From Bacteroidota bacterium (GTDB lineage: Bacteria; Bacteroidota; Bacteroidia; Palsa-965), in assembly GCA_020402865.1 (NCBI GenBank), contig JADBYT010000008.1, forward strand, positions 276,018 to 340,017: DNA of 64,000 bases, read 5' to 3'. The position numbers and the translations under genes are program-made. Position 1 is the first letter of the stretch, and each line of letters begins with the position of its first letter. The notes under the pieces were generated by a model, which was not told the origin of the DNA, ran no database searches, and saw only the letters and a program-made list of their open reading frames with translations. Positions 37,574-47,319 of the stretch are shown piece after piece.

Positions 37574-39154
37574 ATGCTTTATTTTAATGCGCTAACATCT
37601 GTGTCAAACGAACTGATCATTGATGCCTCCAACTCCGAGGTGGTGATCGCGCTACTTAACGACAAGCGACTGGTGGAACTCAACCGTGAGAAAACCAACA
37701 GTCAGTTTGCAGTAGGCGACATTTACCTTGGCCGGGTGCGTAAAGTGATGCCGGGCTTGAATGCGGCGTTCGTGGATGTTGGCTACGAGAAAGACGCTTT
37801 CCTGCATTATTTCGACCTCGGTCCGCAGGTAATGTCGCTGAATAAATTTGTGCGCATGACCGTTACCGGCAAGCAAAAGCACGCGGCGCTTACCTACTTT
37901 AAAAACGAGCCGGAAATAAACAAAGACGGAAAAATTGGCGATGTGCTGCAACCCGATCAGCATGTGCTGATTCAGATTGCAAAAGAACCCATTTCTACAA
38001 AAGGGCCGCGCATCACATCCGAGCTTTCCATTGCAGGGCGTTACATTGTGCTTATTCCGTTTTCCGAAAAGGTTTCTGTTTCGCAGAAAATCAAAAGCAG
38101 CGAAGAACGCGAACGACTGAAAAGGCTCATCATGAGCATCAAGCCGAAGAATTTCGGTGTAATCGTTCGTACTGTTGCCGAAGGAAAAGGAGTAGCCGAT
38201 CTCGATGCCGATATGAATGACCTGGTGAACAAATGGAACACCTGTTTCCAGGAGCTCATCAAAGCCAAGCCCCCGCAGCGCGTACTCGGTGAACTCAGCC
38301 GTACATCGGCCATTTTGCGTGATATGCTGAACAACTCGTTCAACGCCATTCACGTAAACGACGGCCACATGCACGACGAGATCAAAATGTACCTCCAGAC
38401 GATTGCGCCCGATAAGGAGAAAATTCTGAAGCACATCAAAGGCACACAGCCTATTTTCGAGCACTTCGGAATTGATCGCCAGATTAAGGCGTTATTCGGT
38501 AAAACGGTGACCATGAAAAGTGGCGCCTACCTCATTATTGAACATACGGAAGCCCTGCACGTGATCGATGTAAACAGCGGCAACCGTTCTAAACTGCACA
38601 GCGACCAGGAAAGCAATGCGCTTGACGTGAACATGGAAGCTGCTGTGGAAATTGCCCGCCAGCTCCGCCTGCGCGATATGGGCGGCATTATCGTGATCGA
38701 CTTCATTGATATGCACTCGCCCAACAATCGCAAAGCTCTTTACACCAAGCTGCGCGACGAGATGAAACTCGACCGGGCCAAGCACACCATTCTGCCCCCA
38801 AGTAAATTCGGCCTCGTGCAGATTACCCGCGAGCGTGTGCGCCCCGAAACCAACATTGAAACTGCCGAGAAATGTCCTACCTGCGGCGGTACCGGACAGG
38901 TTCAGGCCAGTGTATTGCTCATCGATCAGATTGAAAACAATTTACGCTATGTATTGCGCGAGCAGAACGAAAAGAAAGTGACACTGCGCGTACATCCTTA
39001 CATCGCCGCTTTTATTACAAAAGGCTGGCTTACTTCACTTCGCTGGAAATGGATGCGTCGCTACAAACGCCCCATCAGTGTAAAACCCGTTTCATCTTAC
39101 CAGTTCCTCGAGTATCATTTCTTCAATGCTCAGGACGATGAAATAAAAGTGTAA
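37574..39154 (+). CDS. rng: Ribonuclease E/G family endoribonuclease
   Basis: Cleaves single-stranded RNA in rRNA maturation and mRNA decay. The 526-residue chain has the S1 domain (GDIYLGRVRKVMPGLNAAFVDVGYEKDAFL in parts), the RNase H-like and DNase I-like regions with the two magnesium-binding Asp residues in HVIDVNSGNRS and IIVIDFIDMHS, and the zinc-link CPTCGGTG. It lacks the long C-terminal scaffold of E. coli RNase E, so in size it is like RNase G. It has its own terminator and sits alone behind a 9-bp leader hairpin. Confidence 0.95.
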   Translation: MLYFNALTSVSNELIIDASNSEVVIALLNDKRLVELNREKTNSQFAVGDIYLGRVRKVMPGLNAAFVDVGYEKDAFLHYFDLGPQVMSLNKFVRMTVTGKQKHAALTYFKNEPEINKDGKIGDVLQPDQHVLIQIAKEPISTKGPRITSELSIAGRYIVLIPFSEKVSVSQKIKSSEERERLKRLIMSIKPKNFGVIVRTVAEGKGVADLDADMNDLVNKWNTCFQELIKAKPPQRVLGELSRTSAILRDMLNNSFNAIHVNDGHMHDEIKMYLQTIAPDKEKILKHIKGTQPIFEHFGIDRQIKALFGKTVTMKSGAYLIIEHTEALHVIDVNSGNRSKLHSDQESNALDVNMEAAVEIARQLRLRDMGGIIVIDFIDMHSPNNRKALYTKLRDEMKLDRAKHTILPPSKFGLVQITRERVRPETNIETAEKCPTCGGTGQVQASVLLIDQIENNLRYVLREQNEKKVTLRVHPYIAAFITKGWLTSLRWKWMRRYKRPISVKPVSSYQFLEYHFFNAQDDEIKV

Positions 39155-39175
39155 GCTGGTAAAACGGTTTGTTGG

Positions 39176-39213
39176 AAACTCCGGGGTTGTGATTATCCCG
39201 GAGTTTCTTTTTG
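39176..39213 (+). terminator. Intrinsic terminator of RNase E/G gene
   Basis: AAACTCCGGG (39176-39185) pairs with CCCGGAGTTT (39197-39206) around an 11-base loop, followed by CTTTTTG. It lies 21 bases after the stop. Confidence 0.88.
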
Positions 39214-39275
39214 CGTTTATCAACACGTATTTATTGGCTATTGAGCGGATTTAGAAATGCTCAACACAAGTTGCT

Positions 39276-40022
39276 TCACCGCACCCCCAACTGCAAATGT
39301 GTATAATCAGCAATCACAATATTCAGAAACTGTAAATCGGGCAATTGCTGGGGCGGGGGAAAAACGCCAAGTTCTTCCTTTACTTTTTGCGACAGGCGCG
39401 CCAGTAATTGATAATTACTGGTTTCAAACGACTGCAGCATGATTTCGCGGATGATGCTGATGTCCTTGTCGTTGAACTTCTGCACTTGCGGGAATACAAT
39501 GCGGTAGTTGGGGTGTACGTAGCTGAGGATGGTGCTGCGCAAACTTGTTTTCTGGTTCACACGAATAACAATGGTATCGGCGGCCATATCGCCGATACGC
39601 TGGCCGCGGTTGCTGATAATGCTGATGAGTGCGGCAAGACCGGGAAAAATGGCCGCTTCGCACTCAAGCAGGCGGGTAATCCAGCGTATGGCAAAATCGC
39701 CGGCACCGGCAGGAGAGCCATCGCTTTTCACCACTTTAATACCCATGATCATTTTCCCGAACGTGCGGCCCGAAAACAAGGCTTCTGTCCAGAGTGTATA
39801 AGTCATAACGGGCAGCATGAGCAGCAACATCAAAGGCAGAAATACATTTCCCTGTTCATAATCAACAGCACTAACTGCGGCGGAGGAAACCCACATAATA
39901 ATGAGCCAGTATGCACCCATAAACAGGATATCGAGCAGACGTGCGGTAAAACGCTCGCCCACACTGGCCGTTTCAAACTGAATAACGACGTTTTGCGTAG
40001 TGGTTATTCTTGCTATATCCAT
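39276..40022 (-). CDS. RDD-family membrane protein
   Basis: A 248-residue protein with the RDD domain in the first 150 residues: SVGERFTARLLDILFMGAYW with the Arg and Asp that name the family, a second membrane helix (FLPLMLLLMLPVMTYTLW), then GRTFGKMIMGIKVV and GQRIGDMAADTIVI. A soluble C-terminal region of about 90 residues follows. The role is unknown. It diverges from the SpoIIM gene, and RDD genes commonly accompany SpoIIM/DUF58/MoxR clusters, so it is probably part of that system. Confidence 0.85.
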   Translation of the reverse strand: MDIARITTTQNVVIQFETASVGERFTARLLDILFMGAYWLIIMWVSSAAVSAVDYEQGNVFLPLMLLLMLPVMTYTLWTEALFSGRTFGKMIMGIKVVKSDGSPAGAGDFAIRWITRLLECEAAIFPGLAALISIISNRGQRIGDMAADTIVIRVNQKTSLRSTILSYVHPNYRIVFPQVQKFNDKDISIIREIMLQSFETSNYQLLARLSQKVKEELGVFPPPQQLPDLQFLNIVIADYTHLQLGVR

Positions 40023-40134
40023 TGCGTTAAAAATACAAAATGAAATGCACTTCCGATCAAACCGGTTGCTTATCTTCGTGCGTATGGCTGGCGTTTTATA
40101 TTTTTAATGCGCATCGCTGCACTAACCCGCCCAA

Positions 40135-41424
40135 ATGAAAGAAATACGCTTTCTTCAGGAAAATCATCAGCTCTGGCTTCGTTTTGAGCAAATGCTTGAC
40201 GAAAAGCAGCAGAACGCGCATGAACCCGATGCGCTGGCCGATTTGTTTGTGCGGATTACCGATGATTTATCCTGGGCGCGCACCTATTATCCCGGTTCTT
40301 CAACTGAGAAATACCTGAATGACCTTGCGGCGCGCGCCTATCTGCTTATATACAAAAACAAGCGCGAGCGTCGCAGCCGCCTGCTGAGCTTTTGGTCGGA
40401 AGAAATTCCGCTGATCATGCGCAAAAACCTGCGCAACCTGTTTATCACCTTTCTCATTTTCGGGCTTTCAGTATGGGTGGGCATTATTTCGGCCAGCCAC
40501 GACGAAGGTTTTGTGCGTCTGATTCTTGGCGATCAGTATGTGGACATGACGCTCGACAACATGAGCAAGGGCGATCCGCTGGGTGTATATAAAGACGAAA
40601 ATCAGTTTGTGATGTTTCTTGGCATTGCGCTGAACAATGCACGTGTGGCGCTGTATTGTGTGGTGGCTGGTTTGCTTGGCTGGATTGGCGTAGGCTTTCT
40701 CCAATTTAAAAACGGCGTAATGCTGGGTGCATTTATGTATTTCCTGAGCAGCGAGGGTTTTTACCACGAGGCCATGCTTACGGTATGGATTCACGGCACC
40801 ATTGAAATTTTCTGCATTGTGGTGGCGGGTGCGGCGGGGCTTGCATTTGGCCGCGGACTTTGGTTCCCGGGCGCGTGGCCACGCAGCAAAGCGTTTTTAC
40901 ACTCCTCGCGCGAGGCGTTGAAAATAGGCTTTGGCCTGATTCCGTTTTTCTTTCTCGCCGCTTTCTTTGAAGGTTTTGTAACCCGTTTCACGGGCATGCA
41001 CGATGTAATGCGTATGCTCATCATTGCACTTTCGCTGTTTATGATGGTGGGGTACTTTGTGGTGTGGCCGCTTATTCTGGGCCACCAGCAGCACAAACTG
41101 GGCCGTGTAATGGCCGATCAGGGCGAAGAAGCACCTAAAGGCCGAATGGCGTCTGCCAGACTGTATATCCTGCAAAGCAACTCACGCTTTATTCTGCTCA
41201 TTTCCATTGCCAGCCTGCTTATTCTGCTGCCCGTGCTGGCCATTGTGATGCATTTTGCACTTGGGCAAACAGCAGAACTGTTTACCTATGTTTTCTTTAT
41301 TCTCTGCGAAGGACTTGGGGCATTAATGCTGACCCTTGCCATACGTAACCGCACCACCAAAGAAGAAAACGACCTTACCATACGCCGATTAAGTAAACAT
41401 AAACGTGCCGGTTATGAGCAGTAG
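40135..41424 (+). CDS. SpoIIM-like (stage II sporulation protein M family) membrane protein
   Basis: A 429-residue protein with a cytoplasmic N-terminus and about seven membrane segments. The SpoIIM domain is seen in LFITFLIFGLSVWVGIISA, FLGIALNNARVALYCVVAG, FKNGVMLGAFMYFLS and WIHGTIEIFCIVVAGAAGL. The name comes from a Bacillus peptidoglycan-remodelling protein, but this organism type does not sporulate, so the role is unknown. Its stop overlaps the start of the next gene (ATGAGCAGTAG). It heads a six-gene operon reaching DUF58. Confidence 0.85.
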   Translation: MKEIRFLQENHQLWLRFEQMLDEKQQNAHEPDALADLFVRITDDLSWARTYYPGSSTEKYLNDLAARAYLLIYKNKRERRSRLLSFWSEEIPLIMRKNLRNLFITFLIFGLSVWVGIISASHDEGFVRLILGDQYVDMTLDNMSKGDPLGVYKDENQFVMFLGIALNNARVALYCVVAGLLGWIGVGFLQFKNGVMLGAFMYFLSSEGFYHEAMLTVWIHGTIEIFCIVVAGAAGLAFGRGLWFPGAWPRSKAFLHSSREALKIGFGLIPFFFLAAFFEGFVTRFTGMHDVMRMLIIALSLFMMVGYFVVWPLILGHQQHKLGRVMADQGEEAPKGRMASARLYILQSNSRFILLISIASLLILLPVLAIVMHFALGQTAELFTYVFFILCEGLGALMLTLAIRNRTTKEENDLTIRRLSKHKRAGYEQ

Positions 41425-42403
41425 CAAAGGAGCATTCAGGCTGGAGCGTGTGCGTTCGTTTGGCGGCGTGTTTAACGACACCAAGCGCATACTGCGCGAA
41501 AACCTCGGTGCATTTCTCGGTGTGCTGGTGCTTATCATCGGGCCGGTGGTACTTATTACCACTACATTGAGCGTGTATTATGTAAACTATCTTTTTGAAG
41601 GAAAAGAGTTTTGGGAATACGAGCACGTTGGCTCATACCTCGGTTTCGCCAGTTTAATCGGACAATCGCGCACATTGTTTAATGGCTTGTTTGCGGCGTG
41701 GGTGATTTCGCACTTTCTGAAAGTTTGCCGCGAAAAGGGCTCCTCGAAATTTACCGTGGCTGATGTATCACAAAGCATACGGGCAGATTTTCTGACCGGA
41801 ATTGTTCATTTCGTTTTGCTCTTTGTGCTGTGTACGGCGCTTGGCATTAGCATTATAGCCATCCTTTTCTGGATTTCATCCACCTCGGCATCGATGGCGG
41901 CACTCATTATTTTCTTCAGCGCAATAGGCTACATGCTGCTGCGATTCCCGTTCTGGAATTATGTATTTTCTGTTTTCATGGCACGCGGTTCAACCGTGCA
42001 CCCCGGTGTAAATGCCAAACGGCCGGGTATGTTTGATTCGTTTAAACTGGCTGGCGAAGTAATGTCGGGGCAGTGGTGGCGTACGTGGGCTATCATGTTT
42101 TGCATGTGGGCATTACTTATGGTGGTGGGCTATCTTATCACCATCACCTCTTCATTTGGCATGCAGATACTGGAAATGTTTGGACTAAATGCCTCGTTTG
42201 ATGAACTGACCCAGAAACTGGTAAACACGCTGCTCGAAGTACTCAGTAATTTTGCGCGCACACTTGTAAACTGTGTGTTTTGTGTGGCCGTGGGCTTACA
42301 TTACTACAGTATTAAAGAGTTTCGCTATGGCTATACCATCAGCGAACAACTGGATAAAATCGGTAAAACAACCGGCAACGATGATGTGGAACTCAGCTAC
42401 TAA
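41414..42403 (+). CDS. Multi-pass membrane protein of the MoxR island
   Basis: A 329-residue protein from ATG 41414; an in-frame GTG at 41405 would add three residues. It has about six hydrophobic segments, including FLGVLVLIIGPVVLITTTL, VHFVLLFVLCTALGISIIAI, AALIIFFSAIGYMLL and MFCMWALLMVVGYLI. I do not recognise a named family. It overlaps the SpoIIM stop by 11 bases and is followed by DUF4129 four bases after its stop, so it is surely in the same transcript and probably part of the same membrane complex. Confidence 0.75.
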   Translation: MSSSKGAFRLERVRSFGGVFNDTKRILRENLGAFLGVLVLIIGPVVLITTTLSVYYVNYLFEGKEFWEYEHVGSYLGFASLIGQSRTLFNGLFAAWVISHFLKVCREKGSSKFTVADVSQSIRADFLTGIVHFVLLFVLCTALGISIIAILFWISSTSASMAALIIFFSAIGYMLLRFPFWNYVFSVFMARGSTVHPGVNAKRPGMFDSFKLAGEVMSGQWWRTWAIMFCMWALLMVVGYLITITSSFGMQILEMFGLNASFDELTQKLVNTLLEVLSNFARTLVNCVFCVAVGLHYYSIKEFRYGYTISEQLDKIGKTTGNDDVELSY

Positions 42404-42407
42404 GTTT

Positions 42408-43157
42408 ATGCGCACAATGCTTTGTGTGTGGCTGCTGAGTGCAGTGCCGCTGTGGCTGCCTGCAGCGTCAACCGACAGTTTGCCCGGCGACAGTTCGTTT
42501 GTACAAATGCGTGAGCCCGATGCGGCCAAACAACAACAGTATTACAACGACGATTATTACCGCTACGAACGCAAGCGCGGACTTGAAGAGGAGACTTTTT
42601 TCGACCGGTTGCTGCGCTCGCTTTTTGACAGGGGGAATGATGATCAGATTGATCCGAATTCGATTAACGGGAATACGATTGAGCGAACATCGAACGGACT
42701 GCAGGCACTCAATTATCTGCTGCTGGCAATAGCGGTGGGCTTGTTGGTGTGGGGATTGATACGCGCCATAAAAAGCGGGGCCGCGGGCAAAATATTCAGC
42801 GGAAAAATCAAGGAAGAAGAAGAAATTGATGCCAGTGTGGAGGATGTGGATATTCATGCCATTAACTATGAAACGCAGATTGCTGCTGCCCGTGACCGGG
42901 GTGATTACCGGTACGCCGTGCGGCTCTGGTTTTTAAACACATTGAAAAATCTGACCGACCGCGAACTGCTGCACTGGCGGCCTGAAAAAACCAATATGGA
43001 TTATTATTACGAACTCAGCGGCAAACCCATGCAGCAGAAGTTCGGCGATGCCAGCCGCGTGTATGATTTTGTGTGGTATGGCGAACGGGCAATTAATGCC
43101 GGCGATTACGAACGTGCCGAAGAACAGTTTCGTGAACTTAACCGCAACCTCGACTAA
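42408..43157 (+). CDS. DUF4129 domain-containing protein
   Basis: A 249-residue protein from ATG 42408, just after the preceding stop; a longer frame from 42273 lies within the previous gene. It has a signal peptide (MRTMLCVWLLSAVPLWLPAA), an extracytoplasmic acidic segment with many Tyr/Gln/Asp, one membrane helix (YLLLAIAVGLLVWGLIRAI) and a C-terminal DUF4129 domain, seen in YRYAVRLWFLNTLKNLTDRELLHW and YERAEEQFRELNRNL. DUF4129 is frequent in MoxR/DUF58 clusters. Function is unknown. Confidence 0.82.
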   Translation: MRTMLCVWLLSAVPLWLPAASTDSLPGDSSFVQMREPDAAKQQQYYNDDYYRYERKRGLEEETFFDRLLRSLFDRGNDDQIDPNSINGNTIERTSNGLQALNYLLLAIAVGLLVWGLIRAIKSGAAGKIFSGKIKEEEEIDASVEDVDIHAINYETQIAAARDRGDYRYAVRLWFLNTLKNLTDRELLHWRPEKTNMDYYYELSGKPMQQKFGDASRVYDFVWYGERAINAGDYERAEEQFRELNRNLD

Positions 43158-44390
43158 ATGCTGAAACGAAGCTGGTTTTTGTTCCTCCTCTTTGGTATTG
43201 CGGTGGCGGTGCTGGTGATGCTCTCCAGCCGTACTGCCGAACGCCAGTATTCGTGGAAGGACTTTTTCACAGCTGAGGAACGTCAGCCCTGGGGATGTAA
43301 AATTTTCAGAGAATATACCGACGAGCTTTTCAATAATGAAGTGAGTACGGTGCGCGCCACACTTACTGATCATTTTCGGAAAAATAACATCCCGCCTGCC
43401 AATTATATCATTATTAACACAGCTTTTTCGCCCACCTTTTCGGATGTAAATTACCTCTGTAAGTTTGCTCAAAGCGGCGGATCAGTATTTATTGCAGCGG
43501 GCGAATTCGGATTGCTTGAAGACTCGCTGAAATTCCGAACTGCCAATGCTTACGAAGAGGATAAGGTTTTTGATGAGGATAATGATTTTGAAACCTTCGA
43601 CAACCAACCCAAAGGAGACACACTGCGCGGCGTAAATTTCATTAATCCAAAGCTGAAACATCCGAAAGGCTATAATTTCGACAAGGAATATGACTACCGT
43701 TATTTCCGTTTTGCCAATCCGGCGAATACCATTTCGCTGGGTAAGGACGGAGAAGGGAAAGTGAATTTCATCCGCATCAAATGGGGCAAAGGAGAGTTTC
43801 TGCTCAATACGCTTCCGCGCGCGTTCACGAACTATTACCTGGCAGACAAAGCTACAGCAACCTATTCTTTTGCGGCTATTTCGTACATGCCCGTGCGCAA
43901 AACATTCTGGGATGAAAAATACAAAGACGGTTTGCGCGAAGTACAGGATTCACGCCGCTACCTGATGTCGGAGCCGGCTTTGAAACTTACGTATTACATA
44001 CTCATTGGCACAGGCGTTCTGCTGCTGCTGTTTGGCGGCAAACGCCGTCAGCGTCCGGTGCCTGAAGTGAAGCCGTTGCAGAACTCAACCCTTGCTTTTG
44101 TGGAAACCATTGGTACGCTTTACTATCGCGAAGGCAACACACAGGACATCATCAACAAAAAAATAAGTTACTTCCTTGAATCGGTGCGCGCGCGGTTTTA
44201 TGTGCAGACTACCGTTTTCGACGAGCCATTTCTGCAAAAGGTTTCCGGACAAAGCGGAGTTTCTTATACGCAGGTAATGGAACTGTTTCAGCTGATAGAC
44301 CGTTTGCGTCATACCAACGGAAATGGCAGCGGCGAACTTCGCAGGCTGGAACAGCATATCTGGGATTTCAATCAAAACAGCAAACGATAA
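43158..44390 (+). CDS. DUF4350 domain-containing membrane protein
   Basis: A 410-residue protein with an N-terminal membrane helix (WFLFLLFGIAVAVLVML), a periplasmic DUF4350 region resembling the GATase-like N-domain of ABC-linked GldG proteins (YIIINTAFSPTFSDVNYLCKFAQSGGSVFIAAG in parts), a second helix (LKLTYYILIGTGVLLLLFGG) and a cytoplasmic tail. It starts immediately after the DUF4129 stop. Such proteins recur between DUF4129 and MoxR genes; their role is unknown. Confidence 0.8.
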   Translation: MLKRSWFLFLLFGIAVAVLVMLSSRTAERQYSWKDFFTAEERQPWGCKIFREYTDELFNNEVSTVRATLTDHFRKNNIPPANYIIINTAFSPTFSDVNYLCKFAQSGGSVFIAAGEFGLLEDSLKFRTANAYEEDKVFDEDNDFETFDNQPKGDTLRGVNFINPKLKHPKGYNFDKEYDYRYFRFANPANTISLGKDGEGKVNFIRIKWGKGEFLLNTLPRAFTNYYLADKATATYSFAAISYMPVRKTFWDEKYKDGLREVQDSRRYLMSEPALKLTYYILIGTGVLLLLFGGKRRQRPVPEVKPLQNSTLAFVETIGTLYYREGNTQDIINKKISYFLESVRARFYVQTTVFDEPFLQKVSGQSGVSYTQVMELFQLIDRLRHTNGNGSGELRRLEQHIWDFNQNSKR

Positions 44391-44412
44391 TCACATTTAC
44401 AATTCACCTACC

Positions 44413-45402
44413 ATGAACGAACAAACGCCGAATCCGTTTTTCCAGAGCCGCCTACCGCTTGCCGATCTTCAGCAGGCTGTGGCCGACGTGCGCGCCGAGA
44501 TTGGTCGCATAATTGTAGGGCAGGACCGCGTGGTTGATCTGCTCATTTGCGCACTGCTGGCCGACGGGCATGTACTGCTTGAGGGTGTGCCCGGCGTAGC
44601 AAAAACGCTTACCGCAAAGCTGCTGGCACGCACGGTTTCGGTGGGCTTTTCGCGCATACAGTTTACACCAGACCTTATGCCGAGCGATGTAACCGGCACC
44701 AGTGTATATAATGTAAAAACACAGGAGTTTGAATTCCGTCGCGGCCCCATTTTCAGCAATATTGTGCTCATCGACGAGATTAACCGGGCTCCGGCCAAAA
44801 CACAATCGGCGTTGTTTGAGGCTATGGAAGAACGGCAGGTAACCATCGACGGGCATACGTACATACTGGAACGTCCGTTTCTGGTGGTGGCCACACAAAA
44901 CCCGGTAGAACAGGAAGGTACATACCGTTTGCCTGAAGCACAGCTTGACCGTTTTCTGTTTAAGATTGAAATTGATTATCCCTCACTGGAACACGAAACA
45001 CGCATCATTGCCGATTTCCATAACCGCAAAAATGTAATCGACCTCAACAGTGTTCGTCATGTGCTGAGTGCGCAGCAGCTGCAAAGCCTGCGCGAAAAGG
45101 TATTCGGCCTGCATGTAGAGCCGAACCTGATTCACTATATCGCACAAATTGTAAACCGCACGCGCAACAACAGCTCGCTTTACCTCGGTGCTTCGCCGCG
45201 TGCTTCGCTGGCTATTCTTACAGCCTCTAAAGCAATGGCCGCCATGCAGGGGCGCGACTTTGTAACACCCGATGACATACGCACCGTGGCCGTGCCGGTG
45301 TTGCAGCACCGTGTAATGCTAACGCCTGAAAAGGAAATGGAAGGTGCTACCGCCCGCGAAGTAGTAATGCAGCTCATTCAGCAGGTAGAAATTCCGCGCT
45401 AA
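44413..45402 (+). CDS. MoxR-family AAA+ ATPase
   Basis: A 329-residue chaperone-like ATPase from ATG 44413. It has Walker A in [15 protein letters not shown], Walker B in [16 protein letters not shown], sensor 1 in [14 protein letters not shown] and sensor 2/arginine finger region in [12 protein letters not shown]. Near the C-terminus it reads [17 protein letters not shown] and [18 protein letters not shown]. MoxR proteins remodel partner proteins, often with a VWA or DUF58 protein encoded next to them, as with the DUF58 gene 24 bases downstream here. Confidence 0.95.
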   Translation: MNEQTPNPFFQSRLPLADLQQAVADVRAEIGRIIVGQDRVVDLLICALLADGHVLLEGVPGVAKTLTAKLLARTVSVGFSRIQFTPDLMPSDVTGTSVYNVKTQEFEFRRGPIFSNIVLIDEINRAPAKTQSALFEAMEERQVTIDGHTYILERPFLVVATQNPVEQEGTYRLPEAQLDRFLFKIEIDYPSLEHETRIIADFHNRKNVIDLNSVRHVLSAQQLQSLREKVFGLHVEPNLIHYIAQIVNRTRNNSSLYLGASPRASLAILTASKAMAAMQGRDFVTPDDIRTVAVPVLQHRVMLTPEKEMEGATAREVVMQLIQQVEIPR

Positions 45403-45426
45403 TATTTAAACGCCACGCACGTGTTC

Positions 45427-46761
45427 ATGCTTCGCTTCCTCCGGTCGTTTTACCTCACACAGCGCTTTTTTGCGTTGTGCTTTGCACTGGCTGTGCTGGC
45501 CATGCTGGGGTATTTCTACCCCGTACTGCTGCCCGTGGCGAAGATTGTACTGCTTGCCATTCCGGCCGTGCTGGTGTTCGACTGCATACTTGCCTGGAGT
45601 GTAAAGCAGGGCATTGCAGCGCGGCGCATTACCATGGACAAACTCTCGAACGGCGATTACAACGATGTAAAAATTGTAATCGAAAGCCGCTTCCCCATGC
45701 CCATGCACTGCAAGGTGGTAGATGAGTTGCCTGTGCAGTTTCAGGCGCGCGACCTGAGCTTTGATTTCATGCTCATGCCCCGCGCCGCACGTGAACTCAC
45801 TTATAAGGTACGCCCGGTGAAACGCGGCGAATACCGCTTTGGCGCAGTGAACGTGTACGTGGCTACCGTGTTACGACTGGTTGAACGGCGCTTTCGTTTT
45901 GCACAGGAACAGAACGTACCTGTATATCCGTCGTTCATTCAAATGCGCCGTTTTGAGCTGCTGGCCATTTCAAACCGGCTTACCGAAGCGGGTATCAAAA
46001 AAATACGCCGCCGGGGGCAAAACAACGAGTTCGACCAGATCAAAGACTATGTGCCCGGCGACGATCCGCGCACGGTTAACTGGAAAGCATCGGCCCGGCG
46101 AAACAGGCTCATGGTGAACACCTATCAGGACGAGAAATCGCAGCAGGTGGTGTCACTCATCGACATGGGCCGCGTAATGAAAATGCCGTTTGAGGAAATG
46201 ACCCTGCTCGACTATTCCATTAATGCGAGCCTGGTTATCTCAAACATTGCCATGCAGAAATACGACAAGGCCGGCATTGTGACCTTCTCGCATAAAATAC
46301 ACCAGATGCTGCCGCCCGAACGGCGGGGCCTGCAGCTTTACAAAATTATGGAGCTGCTTTATGGCGCCAAAACCGGTTATCTCGAAAGCGATTACGAGCG
46401 CCTGTACATGAGCGTAAAACAGCGCCTCACCCAACGCAGTCTGCTCCTGCTTTTCACCAATTTCGAAAGCCTGAGCAGTATGCAGCGCCAGCTTAAATAC
46501 CTGCGCCGCCTTGCAAAAGATCACCTCTTAGTAGTCATCTTTTTTGAGAATACCGAGCTACGCACTTTCCTCGACGAACGTCCGGTAAGTGTGCAGGAAA
46601 TTTATTACAAAACCGTAGCCGAGAAATTTACTTGGGAAAAGAAACTCATTGTAAAGGAACTTGAACAGTACGGTATTCACGCTGTTTATACTGCTCCGCA
46701 GAATCTCACCGTAAACACCATCAATAAATACCTCGAACTGAAAGCGCGGGGACTGATATAA
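45427..46761 (+). CDS. DUF58 domain-containing membrane protein
   Basis: A 444-residue protein from ATG 45427 (a GTG at 45421 is possible). Two N-terminal membrane helices (RFFALCFALAVLAMLGYF and VAKIVLLAIPAVLVFDCIL) precede a periplasmic or cytoplasmic beta domain. The DUF58 core shows GQNNEFDQIKDYVPGDDPRTVNWKASAR in parts, then a VWA-like region (VVSLIDMGRVMKM). DUF58 proteins are the usual partners of MoxR ATPases. It is followed by NADAR after 11 bases. Confidence 0.92.
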   Translation: MLRFLRSFYLTQRFFALCFALAVLAMLGYFYPVLLPVAKIVLLAIPAVLVFDCILAWSVKQGIAARRITMDKLSNGDYNDVKIVIESRFPMPMHCKVVDELPVQFQARDLSFDFMLMPRAARELTYKVRPVKRGEYRFGAVNVYVATVLRLVERRFRFAQEQNVPVYPSFIQMRRFELLAISNRLTEAGIKKIRRRGQNNEFDQIKDYVPGDDPRTVNWKASARRNRLMVNTYQDEKSQQVVSLIDMGRVMKMPFEEMTLLDYSINASLVISNIAMQKYDKAGIVTFSHKIHQMLPPERRGLQLYKIMELLYGAKTGYLESDYERLYMSVKQRLTQRSLLLLFTNFESLSSMQRQLKYLRRLAKDHLLVVIFFENTELRTFLDERPVSVQEIYYKTVAEKFTWEKKLIVKELEQYGIHAVYTAPQNLTVNTINKYLELKARGLI

Positions 46762-46772
46762 ATTTATGTCTG

Positions 46773-47312
46773 ATGAAATATTCTCTCCCGCTCCTTAAAG
46801 AAGAAATTCACAAAGGAAAACTGTTTGAATATTTTTATTTCTGGGGGCATAAAATCCATACGCCTCTTACCGAAACCTGCTTCAGCCAGTGGTATCCGGC
46901 TCCGTTTGTACACGAAGGTCTCACCTACCCAACTGCCGAACACTGGATGATGGCCGGCAAAGCCCGCACCTTTGATGATGCGGAAATACTGCAACGTATG
47001 TTTGAAACCGGATCGCCTGCAGAAGCAAAGAAACTGGGACGAGAAATAAAAAACTTTGATCCCGATACGTGGGATAAAGTAAAGTATGAGTTAGTGAAGG
47101 AAGGCAATGTGCTCAAGTTCTCGCAACATGCTGATATGAAGGCTTACCTGCTTCAAACCGGCAGTAAAGTAATTGTGGAAGCCAGTCCGATGGATGCAAT
47201 CTGGGGAATTGGACTGGGACGTGAAAATCCGAAAGCAAAAAATCCGTTTACGTGGCGGGGTGAAAATTTATTGGGATTTGCGTTGATGGAGGTGCGGGAT
47301 GAAATGCGATAA
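46773..47312 (+). CDS. NADAR-family protein (YbiA-like)
   Basis: A 179-residue soluble protein of the NADAR family (NAD and ADP-ribose superfamily). It shows FYFWGHK-like FEYFYFWGHKI, FSQWYPAPFVHEGLTYPTAEHWMM in parts, GNVLKFSQHADMKAYLLQTG and the end ASPMDAIWGIGLGREN. Family members cleave N-glycosidic bonds, and some remove ADP-ribose from guanine; which of these applies is not known. It lies 11 bases after DUF58 on the same strand and converges on the esterase gene. Confidence 0.85.
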   Translation: MKYSLPLLKEEIHKGKLFEYFYFWGHKIHTPLTETCFSQWYPAPFVHEGLTYPTAEHWMMAGKARTFDDAEILQRMFETGSPAEAKKLGREIKNFDPDTWDKVKYELVKEGNVLKFSQHADMKAYLLQTGSKVIVEASPMDAIWGIGLGRENPKAKNPFTWRGENLLGFALMEVRDEMR

Positions 47313-47319
47313 CGGATAA

